The notes beneath the pieces are model-generated. The model had not been told where the DNA came from. It saw nothing but the letters and a program-made list of their open reading frames with translations, and ran no database searches. Below are positions 29,868-39,871 of a stretch of DNA of 64,000 nt, piece after piece (position 1 is the stretch's first letter; each line of letters starts with the position of its first letter). This DNA comes from Gemmatimonadota bacterium (GTDB lineage Bacteria > Gemmatimonadota > Gemmatimonadetes > Gemmatimonadales > GWC2-71-9): NCBI GenBank assembly GCA_016874005.1, contig VGVQ01000014.1, positions 40,365 to 104,364 of the forward strand, given 5' to 3'. Both the position numbers and the translations under genes were made by a program.

Positions 29868-30368
29868 TCAGTACCGCTTCCGATACACCACCTGATCGTC
29901 ACCCGGCGCGTAGTGATCGGCGATCCGGTCGATCGCCTGGTACCCCCGCGCCTGGTAAAACCTCCGGGTTGCCTCGTAATCGGCCCGGCCGGAGGTCTCG
30001 ACGATGACCTGACTTGCCCGGCCGGCAATCCGGCGTTCCATCTCGTCGAGGAGCCGGCCACCGAAGCCGCGGCCCTGTTGCCCCGGATCGACCACGATCC
30101 AGTAGAGGTCGAAGGTCCCCGCTTCCGAGGGCCGGGGTCCCCACACCGCCCACCCGACCAAGGCCCCGTCGATCACCACCCCCGCGCTCTCGTAGTCCGG
30201 GTCGACCACCCCGGCCGCGTTGGCGCCCGTGGCGTCGTCGAACACCTCCAACGCGATCGGGACCTCGTAATCCCAAAAAAGTCCCGCGGCTCTGGTCATG
30301 GCGGCGACCCGCTCCCGATCCCTCGGGACCAGGGGCCGAACCGCCAAGGACGCCGCGGTCGCGCTCAC
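29868..30368 (-). CDS. GNAT family N-acetyltransferase
   Basis: 'IVVDPGQQGRGFGGRLLDEMERRI...ETSGRADYEATRRFYQARGYQ'; GTG start 30368. Confidence 0.9.
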   Translation of the reverse strand: MSATAASLAVRPLVPRDRERVAAMTRAAGLFWDYEVPIALEVFDDATGANAAGVVDPDYESAGVVIDGALVGWAVWGPRPSEAGTFDLYWIVVDPGQQGRGFGGRLLDEMERRIAGRASQVIVETSGRADYEATRRFYQARGYQAIDRIADHYAPGDDQVVYRKRY

Positions 30369-31387
30369 ACCGGCAGCTTGAGGTACTGAGCCTCCGCCTC
30401 GCGCCGGCGGGCGCCTCGCTCCAGCGCCTCTTCGAGCACTCGGAGGATGAGGGACGGGTAGTCCCAGCCGCGGGCGGCCGCCATCCGACTCAGCCCGGCA
30501 TCGTCCGAGATGTCCGGATTGGGGTTCACCTCGAGGACGTAGGGCTGGCCGTCCGGCGCGATCCGAAGGTCGACCCGGCCGTACCCCTTCTCTTGCCCGA
30601 TGAGCCGCCAGGCCGCTCGCGCTACCAGCCCGACCCGCCGAGTCAACTCGGCGCTGAGCGGCGCCGGCACCATCGGGACCGTCCCGAGATCCTCCGGGCT
30701 TCCGGCATCCCACTTGGCGGCGTAGGTGACGATCGGCCAACTGCCGGGTGGCATCTTCTCGAAGCTGATCTCCGAGATCGGCAGCATCTCGCTTCCGACG
30801 AACCCCACGTTGACCTCGCGCCCCGGGACGTACTCCTGCACCAGGGTGTCCTCCCACATCCCGGCCACCTTGGCGATCCGTTCCTTGAGGGCCTTCTTGG
30901 TGGTGCAAACCGAGCCGGAATCGATTCCCACGCTGGCGTCTTCGCCGGACGGCTTGACGATCACCGGAAACTTGAGGTGACCAGGTACCGTGCCGCGGTC
31001 CATCAACGCGAACGGCGGCACCGGAATCCCGCGCGCCGTCAGCAAGGTGTTGGCCACGTGCTTGCGATGGGCGATTGTCACCGTCCACGAGGTGCATCCC
31101 GTGAAGGGAACCCGGGTCAGGTCGAGGGCCGCGACGGCATAGTCCTCGTACCGGGCGATGCCGTTGACGCCTTCGCAGAGATTGAAGATGGCATCGCAAC
31201 GCTGGACCTTGGTCAGCCACTGGACATCGGCTAGCCGAACCGGGATGAGCACCGTCTGGTGCCCACCCCGGCGCAGGGCCTTCTCGACGCTCTTGGCATT
31301 CTGGAGGACCGCTTTGACGTCCTTCGGATCCCAGTCCCCGCTGCCCGCGTCGTATACGATCCCGACCTTCAACGGTCCAACCGTCAA
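30365..31387 (-). CDS. D-Ala-D-Ala ligase-like ATP-grasp protein B
   Basis: 'FPVIVKPSGEDASVGID', 'GRVDLRIAPDGQPYVLEVNPNPDISDDAGLSRMA'; TTG start overlapping upstream TGA. Confidence 0.9.
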   Translation of the reverse strand: MTVGPLKVGIVYDAGSGDWDPKDVKAVLQNAKSVEKALRRGGHQTVLIPVRLADVQWLTKVQRCDAIFNLCEGVNGIARYEDYAVAALDLTRVPFTGCTSWTVTIAHRKHVANTLLTARGIPVPPFALMDRGTVPGHLKFPVIVKPSGEDASVGIDSGSVCTTKKALKERIAKVAGMWEDTLVQEYVPGREVNVGFVGSEMLPISEISFEKMPPGSWPIVTYAAKWDAGSPEDLGTVPMVPAPLSAELTRRVGLVARAAWRLIGQEKGYGRVDLRIAPDGQPYVLEVNPNPDISDDAGLSRMAAARGWDYPSLILRVLEEALERGARRREAEAQYLKLPV

Positions 31388-32499
31388 GCCGCCGCCTTCG
31401 CCAAGAGGGATTTCCCGCTGATCCGGCGCCAGGCGATGTCCGCCACCGTCTGAATGAGGGTGTCGTAGTTCATCCCGGCCGCCCGGGCCGCCTTCGGGAA
31501 GCACGAGTTGTCCTTGGGGTTGGGAAGGATGCCCGGCAACGGGTTGACCTCGACCACCATCGGACGACCGGACGCGTCACAACGGATGTCGACCCGGGCC
31601 CAGTCTCGGCAGCCCAACACCCGGTACGACGACAGGGCGACGCTCCGGACCTCGCGGGCCAACTCCTTGTCGATCCGCGCCGGGCACTCGAACAGCTCGA
31701 GCGGCCGCTCAGGTGTGTCCCAGAGCCACTTGGCCTCGTAGCCATAGATGGGGGGGGCGTTGAGCGGCAGCTCGTCGAACTTCATTCCGACGATCGGGAG
31801 GCAGCGGGCCTCCCGGCCGTTGCCCACGATCGCCACCGTGAACTCCTGTCCGGGCAGGTAGGTCTCGATCAGGACCGGCTCCTGGTAGACATCGAGCAGG
31901 TCACCGACCACCGAAACCAGCTTGGCCCGGTTGGCGCACAGGCTCCTCGTCGTGATCCCCTTGCTCGACCCCTCGAGCGCCGGTTTGGCGAATAGCGGGA
32001 ACGGCAGGGTGACATTCCGGGCGTCGGCGCGCGAGTTCGCCACGATGAATGGCGCGGTTGGAACCCCGTGATACGCCAGGATCTCCTTGGTCCGCCCCTT
32101 ATGGAGGGAGAGGGAGAGGGTCAGCGGATCGGAGGCATGATAGGGGATCCCGAGGAACTCGCAGATGGCCGGCACGTGCGCTTCCCGATTCACGCCGTAG
32201 AGGCCTTCGGCGATGTTGAACACGAAATCGGGCCGGGCGGCCACGACGCGCCGGGGGAAGTCGGCATCTGCCTCGAGGCGGATGACCTTGCCGAGAGCCG
32301 AGAGCGCTTTCTCGACCGCGTCGATCGTCTCTGGCTCGTCCCACTCGGCATAGAGATCCGGCTGGGGCAGATCGGCCCGCAACGCCCGAGCGGCCGCTTT
32401 GCCGACGGTCGGCTCGGCCGCGGCGCTGGCGTCCGGCCCGGGAGGAGACTGCGTTTGACTTGGTTTGAGATTGAACGCGAACCCAATTCGGACCGCCAA
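31384..32499 (-). CDS. D-Ala-D-Ala ligase-like ATP-grasp protein A
   Basis: 'FPLFAKPALEGSSKGI', 'WARVDIRCDASGRPMVVEVNPLPGILPNPKDNSCFPKAARAAGM'; start uncertain (TTG 32499 or upstream to 32634). Confidence 0.88.
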   Translation of the reverse strand: MAVRIGFAFNLKPSQTQSPPGPDASAAAEPTVGKAAARALRADLPQPDLYAEWDEPETIDAVEKALSALGKVIRLEADADFPRRVVAARPDFVFNIAEGLYGVNREAHVPAICEFLGIPYHASDPLTLSLSLHKGRTKEILAYHGVPTAPFIVANSRADARNVTLPFPLFAKPALEGSSKGITTRSLCANRAKLVSVVGDLLDVYQEPVLIETYLPGQEFTVAIVGNGREARCLPIVGMKFDELPLNAPPIYGYEAKWLWDTPERPLELFECPARIDKELAREVRSVALSSYRVLGCRDWARVDIRCDASGRPMVVEVNPLPGILPNPKDNSCFPKAARAAGMNYDTLIQTVADIAWRRISGKSLLAKAAA

Positions 32500-32661
32500 A
32501 AGATCTCCTTGCAAAGGGTCAATCAGGCCCCGCAACCGCTCTTCGTGGTGTTCCGAACGACTACGCGATAGTAAACTAAGAAACTCGTGATATTCGCACA
32601 ATACATTTTCTCGCCAAAGTCGGGCCAAAATCACGCGTTAACTCGTTTGACGAGGTGTTCG

Positions 32662-33774
32662 ATGACCGCAAAACGCCAGACTCGGAACGTCCGATGGATC
32701 GCGACCCTCGCCGCTGGCGCTCTCGCCACCGCCGCTACAGACCCGGCGATGGCGCAAGGCGACCGGCATGTGATCGTGATCACGCTCGATGGACTGCGAT
32801 GGCAAGAGCTGTTTGACGGCGCCGATCGCGACCTGATCACCGGCGCCGACGGTGGGGTTTCGGATAGCACCGCGACCCTCCGCCGCTTCTGGCGAACCGA
32901 CCGCGACGACCGCCGCCGGGCCCTGATGCCATTCCTCTGGTCCGCTGTCGATCGTCAGGGACTGATCCTCGGGGACTCCGCGGCCGGCAGCGTGGTCCGC
33001 GTCACCAACGGCCGCCGGTTCTCCTATCCCGGCTACAACGAGTTGTTCGTCGGGGCCCCGGACGATCGCCGGATCGACAGCAACCGGAAGTTGCCCAATC
33101 CCAACGTGACCGTGCTGGAGTGGTTGGGGCGGCGGCCCGGCTTCGGGGGCCGAGTCGAGGTGTTCGGATCCTGGGACGTCTTCCCCTCCATCTTCAACGC
33201 GGAGAGAAGCGGGCTCCCCGTCAATGGAGATGGCCCCCCGTTTCCCCGAGCGGCCAGCGACACCGAGCGCGCTCTGAACCGAATGTCCGAGTGGCTCCCC
33301 GCCCTCTGGGCGGCGGCCCGCCTCGACGCCCCGACCATGGCCGCGGCGGCGGAGGCGCTGGTTCAACGGCAACCTCGAGTGCTCACCGTCCTCCTGGGCG
33401 AGACCGACGAATGGGCCCATGCCCGCCGCTACGACCAGTACCTCGATGCCGCGCATCGCGCCGACCGCTTCATCGAATACCTCTGGACCACCGCCCAGAC
33501 GCTGCCGAGTTACCGCGGCCGTACCACCCTCTTGATCTCGACCGACCATGGTCGAGGAAATGGACGAGCCTGGACCGATCACGGCGAAGAGGTCCCCAGC
33601 GCCGACCGGATCTGGATGGCGGTGTTGGGCCCCGAAGTGAGCCCGACGGAGTCGCTCGGGCGGCAGCCCGCCACCCAGAGTCAGTTCGCCGCAACCATCG
33701 CGAGGGTCGTCGGCGAAGACTGGCAAACTGCAAGACCAGACGCTGCTGGTCCGCTTCGACTCCGACCGGATTAA
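32662..33774 (+). CDS. alkaline phosphatase superfamily protein
   Basis: 'DRHVIVITLDGLRWQELFDGAD...LLISTDHGRGNGRAWTDHG'. Confidence 0.85.
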   Translation: MTAKRQTRNVRWIATLAAGALATAATDPAMAQGDRHVIVITLDGLRWQELFDGADRDLITGADGGVSDSTATLRRFWRTDRDDRRRALMPFLWSAVDRQGLILGDSAAGSVVRVTNGRRFSYPGYNELFVGAPDDRRIDSNRKLPNPNVTVLEWLGRRPGFGGRVEVFGSWDVFPSIFNAERSGLPVNGDGPPFPRAASDTERALNRMSEWLPALWAAARLDAPTMAAAAEALVQRQPRVLTVLLGETDEWAHARRYDQYLDAAHRADRFIEYLWTTAQTLPSYRGRTTLLISTDHGRGNGRAWTDHGEEVPSADRIWMAVLGPEVSPTESLGRQPATQSQFAATIARVVGEDWQTARPDAAGPLRLRPD

Positions 33775-34259
33775 CGCAATCGGGAGTAGCGTCGGATCGA
33801 AAAACTGGCGAAGTGCCGCTCGTCGGCCGGATGGAACTGCTCGTCGTCGAGCACCCAAGCCGCCTGATCGAAGGCCGGGAACCAGGTGTCGCCCTCGACG
33901 GCCGCGTGCACCACGGTCAGGTAGAGCCGATCCGCCCGTGGCATGGCCAGTCGGTAGATCTCCCCCCCACCAATAACGAACACCTCCGTCTCGGTGGCTC
34001 CCAACGCCAGCGCCTCGTCGAGGTTCGGCACCGCCGTCACGCCCGGCGGCCGGAAGGCCGGGTCTCGGGTGATCACCACGTTGCGGCGATTGGGTAGGGG
34101 ACGGCCAATCTCCTGGTAGGTCTTCCGCCCCATGATCACGGTGTGGTCGACCGTGAGCCGCTTGAAGTGCTTGAGGTCGTCGGGGAGATGCCAGGGAAGC
34201 TTGCCGTCGCGGCCGATGACGGCGTTTTCCGCCATCGCGACCACCAGCGAGACGATCAC
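33771..34259 (-). CDS. folA: dihydrofolate reductase
   Basis: '[31 protein letters not shown]...[18 protein letters not shown]'. Confidence 0.97.
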   Translation of the reverse strand: MIVSLVVAMAENAVIGRDGKLPWHLPDDLKHFKRLTVDHTVIMGRKTYQEIGRPLPNRRNVVITRDPAFRPPGVTAVPNLDEALALGATETEVFVIGGGEIYRLAMPRADRLYLTVVHAAVEGDTWFPAFDQAAWVLDDEQFHPADERHFASFSIRRYSRLR

Positions 34260-35050
34260 ACCGCCACCGGCGCCGGGATGGGTGGGTGGGGGGCGTACCC
34301 CTCGAGCACGAAATCGGGGTAATCGAACTCGAACAGCGACCGGACGGCCGGGTTGAGCCTAATGGTTGGCAGCGGCCGGGGTTCCCGGCTGAGCTGGAGG
34401 CGCGCCTGTTCCAGGTGGTTCAGATAGAGATGGGCGTCACCCATCGAGTGGATGAACTCCCCCGGGGCCAGACCGGTGACCTGAGCCACCATCAAGGTGA
34501 GCAAGGCGTACGACGCGATGTTGAACGGCACCCCGAGAAAGACGTCGGCGCTCCGCTGGTAGAGCTGGCAGGAGAGGCGACCATCCGCCACGTAGAACTG
34601 GAACAGGACGTGGCAAGGCAGCAATGCCATCTTGGGAAGCTCGGCCACGTTCCAGGCGCTCACGATGAGCCGGCGAGAGTGGGGGGTCTCGCGGATCTGG
34701 CGGACCACCTCGCTGATCTGGTCGATGGTCGCACCGCCCGGCGCCGGCCAGGACCTCCACTGGTGCCCGTACACCGGGCCAAGCTCACCGTTGCCATCGG
34801 CCCACTCGTCCCAGATCGAGACGCCGTGGTCCCGGAGGTACCGGACGTTGGTCTCGCCCCGCAGGAACCACAGCAACTCGTAGATGATCGACTTGGTATG
34901 GACCTTCTTGGTGGTCAGCAACGGAAAGCCGTCGGCCAGGTCGAACCGCATCTGATGACCGAACACGCTGAGGGTGCCGGTGCCGGTCCGATCCGGCTTG
35001 TCGTGACCAGCCTCGAGAATGCGGCGGAGAAGGTCGTGGTACTGGCGCAC
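34256..35050 (-). CDS. thyA: thymidylate synthase
   Basis: '[18 protein letters not shown]', 'LPPCH-type [13 protein letters not shown]', '[22 protein letters not shown]'. Confidence 0.98.
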   Translation of the reverse strand: MRQYHDLLRRILEAGHDKPDRTGTGTLSVFGHQMRFDLADGFPLLTTKKVHTKSIIYELLWFLRGETNVRYLRDHGVSIWDEWADGNGELGPVYGHQWRSWPAPGGATIDQISEVVRQIRETPHSRRLIVSAWNVAELPKMALLPCHVLFQFYVADGRLSCQLYQRSADVFLGVPFNIASYALLTLMVAQVTGLAPGEFIHSMGDAHLYLNHLEQARLQLSREPRPLPTIRLNPAVRSLFEFDYPDFVLEGYAPHPPIPAPVAV

Positions 35051-35059
35051 GGAGCAAAC

Positions 35060-36709
35060 CTAAGCGGGGCCGGGGTCGTCGGCGAGTTGAAGTCGGCCGG
35101 TCGCGTAGCCCGCGGAGCGTTCGAGCTGCCGGAGTCCGTGGGCCACGTCCTCGGGGATCGGCGCGGCGCCATCCCCTACCTTGAGTCGCGCCAGGGGGGG
35201 CTCATCGCCAAGCTTGACGCCGGGGTTGAACAACCCGCGCGGATCGAAGGCCCGCTTGATCACCCGGACCAGCTGGGTCACCTCGGATCCGTAGACTCGA
35301 TCGATCAGCCCGGCCCGGAGTCGGCCATCGCCGTGTTCGCCGCTCGGGGTCCCGCCCATCGCCAGGACCAAGCGGGTCACGTCCTCGTACACGGCCCGAA
35401 CTCGCTCGACCCATCCGGGCGCCGCCAGGTCGGGAAGCAGGTTGGCGTGGACGTGCCCGTCGCCCGCGTGACCGAACATCACCACAGGCACCCCTCGTTG
35501 GGTCGAGATCGCTTGTACCGCCGAGAGATAGTCGCCGAGCCTGGCAACCGGAACGCAGCCGTCCTCGATCACCTGGAGCGACCGCGACTCGTCTCCCAGC
35601 TGAGCCAGCTTCGGACTCGCGGCGTGCCGAATCGCCCACAGGGCATCCACCTCGGCTCCGTCCCGGGCGGTTTCGACGTCGAGGCACTCGGGCCGCAAGA
35701 TCCCCACCGCCCGCTCGATCTCGGAGCCGAGACCGTCGCGGTCGTTGCCCTCGAACTCGATCATCAGCAGCGCGGCGCCCTCGAGAAGACGGTCGCCCCG
35801 AGGCAATCGGCGAACCGGATCCGCCACGAAGGCGAGGAAGGTCGAGTCGAGGAATTCGAGCCGGCTCGGTTCGAGTTCCAGGAGCGCGGGGACGCAGTGG
35901 GAAAGCCGCTTGAGGTCGCGAATCGTGGCCCTGACGCCCGCTCGGTACGGTGGAATCGGCTCGAGGCGCCAATCCACCTCGGTGACGAGGCCCAGGGTCC
36001 CTTCGGCACCGATGACGAGGTCGATCAGCTCACCGGATTCGAGGTAAGCATCGAGAGCATAGCCGGCGGTGTTCTTTCGGGTTCTCGGAAAGGCGGTGGC
36101 GACCCGCCAGCGGCCGAGGCGGAGCGAGCTGGCGATCTCCTCGGTAATCCGGAGCACTTCCGGGTCCTTCGATTCCCGCCCGCGCTCCAGCCGAATCAGC
36201 TCCCCCCCCGAGGTCACGACCGACAGAGCGGAGACCCAGCGCCGAACCGGACCGTAGCGGACCGACCGACTCCCCGCGGCGTTGGTCGACACGGCCCCTC
36301 CCACCGTGGCGAAACGCGCGCTCGAGGGGTCGACCGGCATCCGAACGCCGAGCGGCTCGGTGGCCGACTCCAGTTCGCCGAGCCGAACCGCCGCGCCGGT
36401 CCGAGCCCGGTGGCCGGAGCGATCGACGACGAGCGGCGCCCCGTCGAGCGCGGTCAGATCGACCACGACACCGTCTCCGACGTTCCCGCCCGGCATCCCG
36501 CTGCCGTTGCCTCGCGGCACCAGCGGCACGTCCTCCGCGTTGGCCCAGCGGACCAGCTCGACCAAGGCCCTCGTGGTCGATGGGATCGCCACCGCCCGGG
36601 GAACGATCCGGTAGATGCCGGCCCCCTCGGCGTAGGCGGCGCGGGCCCGAACGTCGTCACGCCAGGTCCCGGTGAACTTGGGCGGCGATCGCAGGGCCGA
36701 GTCGCTCAT
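35060..36709 (-). CDS. FAD-binding oxidoreductase, GlcD-like
   Basis: 'PLVPRGNGSGMPGGN', 'ATVGGAVSTNAAGSRSVRYG', 'FGHAGDGHVHANL', 'SGEHGDGRLRAGLI'. Confidence 0.92.
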   Translation of the reverse strand: MSDSALRSPPKFTGTWRDDVRARAAYAEGAGIYRIVPRAVAIPSTTRALVELVRWANAEDVPLVPRGNGSGMPGGNVGDGVVVDLTALDGAPLVVDRSGHRARTGAAVRLGELESATEPLGVRMPVDPSSARFATVGGAVSTNAAGSRSVRYGPVRRWVSALSVVTSGGELIRLERGRESKDPEVLRITEEIASSLRLGRWRVATAFPRTRKNTAGYALDAYLESGELIDLVIGAEGTLGLVTEVDWRLEPIPPYRAGVRATIRDLKRLSHCVPALLELEPSRLEFLDSTFLAFVADPVRRLPRGDRLLEGAALLMIEFEGNDRDGLGSEIERAVGILRPECLDVETARDGAEVDALWAIRHAASPKLAQLGDESRSLQVIEDGCVPVARLGDYLSAVQAISTQRGVPVVMFGHAGDGHVHANLLPDLAAPGWVERVRAVYEDVTRLVLAMGGTPSGEHGDGRLRAGLIDRVYGSEVTQLVRVIKRAFDPRGLFNPGVKLGDEPPLARLKVGDGAAPIPEDVAHGLRQLERSAGYATGRLQLADDPGPA

Positions 36710-36725
36710 CACCTGGGCACCGTCG

Positions 36726-37463
36726 TTAGGCACCCTTCGACCCCGACGGCCACGGAACCGACGGGGACGGAGGCGGCGGAGGTGGGGGCGGGGGCGGGGG
36801 CGGAGGCGGAGGCGGAGGCGGAGGCGGGGGCGCCGGAGAGGGCGCGGGGGCGGGTTGCCCAACCGGCCGGCGGCTGGTGGTATCGCGAGGTGGGCCGCGA
36901 CCCGTGTCGGCCGCCGGACGTGGCGACGGGGGTCGGGCGGTCGCGGGTTCCGCGGGGGCCGGCTCTTCTTCTTCGGGGCCGTAGCTCTCGGCAAGCTTCT
37001 TGAGAAGGTTGCCCATCTGCCGATTGATCGCGTGCTCGGTCGACACCGGGGCTTCGGTCTCCCGGGACGGGAGCGACGGATCGACTTTGGGGACGTACAC
37101 GGTCTCGATCTCGATCCGCGAATACCCGGGCTTGGCGGGATCGACCCACGCTCGCACCTTGACCGCGTCCGGCCCGAGCGGACGACCGACCCATGGTCGT
37201 TTGGTTCTCGCGTCGAACCAGCGACTCTCGATGAAACCGTCGAACCGCTTGACCCGGAGCACCGGTACGCTGTCGGCCTGAAGCCGTTGCGCCAGGGTAT
37301 CGGTCACCATCATCACCGTCTGATCCTCGTCGGCCAGGTCGAAGCCCACTTCCGCGTGCTCGGCTTCCGGAAACGGGGTGAAGCTGGGACGACCGGTCGT
37401 GGCTCGGCACCCGAGCAGCGCCAGCAGGCCGACGGCGGCGATTCTGACCGGTCGCGCCGTCAT
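36726..37463 (-). CDS. secreted protein with C-terminal polyproline tail
   Basis: Signal/lipobox 'MTARPVRIAAVGLLALLGCRATT'; tail of more than 20 consecutive Pro. Confidence 0.72.
   Translation of the reverse strand: MTARPVRIAAVGLLALLGCRATTGRPSFTPFPEAEHAEVGFDLADEDQTVMMVTDTLAQRLQADSVPVLRVKRFDGFIESRWFDARTKRPWVGRPLGPDAVKVRAWVDPAKPGYSRIEIETVYVPKVDPSLPSRETEAPVSTEHAINRQMGNLLKKLAESYGPEEEEPAPAEPATARPPSPRPAADTGRGPPRDTTSRRPVGQPAPAPSPAPPPPPPPPPPPPPPPPPPPPPSPSVPWPSGSKGA
36768..36833. repeat. GGNGGC low-complexity microsatellite encoding polyproline
   Basis: ggaggcggcggaggtgggggcgggggcgggggcggaggcggaggc... Confidence 0.9.
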
Positions 37464-38359
37464 CGGGGACCAGACTTCGACCCGTCCGGCAGCTGCCGCC
37501 GACTCTCCTGCTTGCCCTCGGCGACGGTCGAGATCGCCCGGCGCACCTCGGTCGTGAGCAGCTCGATCAGGCCCGGCCCCCGGGAGAGCTGCTCGTGGCC
37601 CGGCTTGACCCCACCGCGCTCGAGGTAGTCGAGGGCGCGCTCCAGACCGAGCTGGACCCGATCGCCGATCGGGCGGTAGTTCTTCAACACGACTGCCGCG
37701 ATCAATCCGCCAAAGGCCACCGGAAGGGCAGCGAGCAGGCCCAGCCCGAGCGTGGCCAACACACCGGTGCCGGCCACACCAACTCCCCCCGCGACCGAGG
37801 CGCCGATCAGGTGGTCGCGTCGGGTGGCTCGGAGGGTGGCACTCAAGGTGACGTGAGTGTACCCCGTCTCCAGCGCGGCGGCCGTCGCCGTCACGACCTC
37901 GGCACGCGACAGCATGAATTTGGGCTTGCTGGTGTCCAGGGCCGCCGTGCCCCGCCGAATCGCGGCCTGCATCCCCTTGAGCGGCTCCCAGCTGACCCAA
38001 CCGGCTTGCTGCCTCCGGACCACCAGCAACTCGTTCCGCTCCATCCAGTGGAGGAGACTCCGCACCGCGTCGTCCGGGTCGCCTTGAACCACTCGCTGAG
38101 CCCGGACCTCCCCCGGCCCAACCAGCCGGGCGAGGACGCCGGCATCGGCGGGAGGTTCGACCGCGGTTCGATGCTCCAACATGGCCTGTTGGAGGTATTT
38201 GGCCGGAATCCCGACGTCCTTGCCAAGGGCCAGTACCTCGTCGGCCGTCAGGTGGTCGCCGAGGTCGCGATCGCCGGTCTGCAGCTCGGCCGCCCGCTGG
38301 ATGATCCGGTCGAGCGCGGCTCGGTCAATCGTGGGTTTGGAGTTGTCCGGGGAGGTCAC
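37460..38359 (-). CDS. conserved hypothetical membrane protein
   Basis: 299 aa ORF, two hydrophobic segments; ATGA overlap with downstream gene. Confidence 0.7.
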   Translation of the reverse strand: MTSPDNSKPTIDRAALDRIIQRAAELQTGDRDLGDHLTADEVLALGKDVGIPAKYLQQAMLEHRTAVEPPADAGVLARLVGPGEVRAQRVVQGDPDDAVRSLLHWMERNELLVVRRQQAGWVSWEPLKGMQAAIRRGTAALDTSKPKFMLSRAEVVTATAAALETGYTHVTLSATLRATRRDHLIGASVAGGVGVAGTGVLATLGLGLLAALPVAFGGLIAAVVLKNYRPIGDRVQLGLERALDYLERGGVKPGHEQLSRGPGLIELLTTEVRRAISTVAEGKQESRRQLPDGSKSGPR

Positions 38360-38416
38360 CGCGGGAACCTTCGATCGCTACGAGGAAACGGAATATCGCG
38401 CCACGGGACAACGGCT

Positions 38417-39238
38417 TCAAGCAACCGGGCCTGGCACCGGCCCGCCGCACCCGACACAGTGTCGCCACCCGGCTTCGAGTTCCTCACCGCAACGGCGGCA
38501 CCGCCGAACGCCGACCTGATGCCCACACTGAGGACAGTAGGCCACTCTCCGGTGGGTCGGGAGGGCAGCGTCGCATTGCGGGCAGTGGGCTGCGGCCCCT
38601 GCCGACCCCGAGGCCGAGGTCTCCGTCGCGGCCGACTCGAAGGGAGCCTCGATTCTCGCCCCAGCAGCCTCGGCCCCGGGAATGTCGACCGCCTCGAACA
38701 CCGGAACATCAGGTGGCGTCGGCGGCGGGGCGGGCGTCGGCGGCGAGTGCGGGCGGGGCTCGGCGGCGGACGCCGCGACCAGCGACTCCTCATCGGCCGG
38801 CGCCGATGCTGGAACGGTTGACGCGGTGAGGTCCGGGTGGAGACCCGCCGGATCGGGATGGACCGCTGCCACTGGCGCCGGTTCTCGAGCCAGTTCGTCG
38901 AGCCGGGCGAGCGTGGCGGCTCCGACCTGCACGGTCGCTTCGGCAAGCTCCTCGACCAGATCGAGATTGGGGTTGGGTGACGACAACTCCTCCCGGGCCC
39001 GCGCCGCGGCCTCGGGCGGGAAGGTCCGTGTCAAACCGCCCTCCTCGGCGACGAGCCGTAGCACCAGGGTCTCGTAGTCGTCGTTGCTCGTCAGGCCGAG
39101 AGCGGTTCGATGAGCGCGGTAGGGTAGAATCTGGCCGCGGAGGTCGGCCACGGTCATCGCTCGGTGAACGGCGCCAGGGTCCTGGGTTCGGATCTGGTCC
39201 ACCAACCGGGCCACCATCCGCTCGAGATCGGTGATCAT
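38417..39238 (-). CDS. zinc-ribbon domain protein
   Basis: C-terminal 'CPQCDAALPTHRRVAYCPQCGHQVGVRRCRRCGEELEAGWRHCVGCG'. Confidence 0.75.
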   Translation of the reverse strand: MITDLERMVARLVDQIRTQDPGAVHRAMTVADLRGQILPYRAHRTALGLTSNDDYETLVLRLVAEEGGLTRTFPPEAAARAREELSSPNPNLDLVEELAEATVQVGAATLARLDELAREPAPVAAVHPDPAGLHPDLTASTVPASAPADEESLVAASAAEPRPHSPPTPAPPPTPPDVPVFEAVDIPGAEAAGARIEAPFESAATETSASGSAGAAAHCPQCDAALPTHRRVAYCPQCGHQVGVRRCRRCGEELEAGWRHCVGCGGPVPGPVA

Positions 39239-39871
39239 CTATTCCTCGAGCGCGAGGGGAAGGTGCTCGCCGGAGGCGATCCGGGCCTCCAGGGAGGTGA
39301 AGGTCGCGTCGGGATCGTCGACCAGGTACTTGCCTTTGGCGCGTTCGTCGGCGAGCCATTCGGCGAAGGTAGCTGGCACGAGGCCGTCGGGACTGTCTTG
39401 CTCCTTCGCGGCCTTGATGGCGAGCGCGTTGGCGAACTCATTCTTGAGATGGCCCGCGTGGCCGCGGACCCAGGCGAAGGTCACCTCGTGTTTGCCGATC
39501 GAGGCGTCGAGCGCGCGCCAGAGATCGAGGTTCTCGATCGGGCCACTTTTTCGCTTCCAGCCGCGGGCGACCCACCCGGGCAGCCATTCCCGGACCCCGC
39601 GCACCAGGTACTCGGAGTCGGACACGATCAGCACTCGGAGCCGCCGGCCCTTCCCGGCCAGCAGTTGGAGGAGCGCGATCGCCCCGGCGAGCGCCATCTG
39701 GTTGTTGGTGGTCTTGGGGGAATGGATCGAGAATTGGCGGCGCTCGATCGCCGCCTTGTGGCGAATCTCGACGAGCCCCGCGGCCCCGCCTGGGTTCGGG
39801 CCCTCACGGCCGTTGCCAAGGCAACTCTCGTCGAGATGGGCGATCGCGATCGGCAGTGGGCGGGTCGACAC
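39239..39871 (-). CDS. rnhA: ribonuclease H family protein
   Basis: 'AHLDESCLGNGREGPNPGGAAGLVE...NNQMALAGAIALLQLL...VSDSEYLVRGVREWLPGW...WVRGHAGHLKNEFANALA'. Confidence 0.9.
   Translation of the reverse strand: MSTRPLPIAIAHLDESCLGNGREGPNPGGAAGLVEIRHKAAIERRQFSIHSPKTTNNQMALAGAIALLQLLAGKGRRLRVLIVSDSEYLVRGVREWLPGWVARGWKRKSGPIENLDLWRALDASIGKHEVTFAWVRGHAGHLKNEFANALAIKAAKEQDSPDGLVPATFAEWLADERAKGKYLVDDPDATFTSLEARIASGEHLPLALEE

Noticed and set aside
32636-32665. Short inverted repeat AACTCGT-ttg-ACGAGGT near the phosphatase start as a regulatory hairpin
   Set aside because: Only about 5 bp of pairing; likely by chance.
33113-33970. ORFs 33120..34097 (+) and 63113..63970 (-) as genes
   Set aside because: Overlap well-supported CDSs (phosphatase/folA; amidase/IS630 tail) and read as out-of-frame compositional artefacts.
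36768-36833. Origin or iteron-like direct repeats
   Set aside because: Repeat is in frame within a coding region, encodes polyproline and lacks iteron-like unit length.
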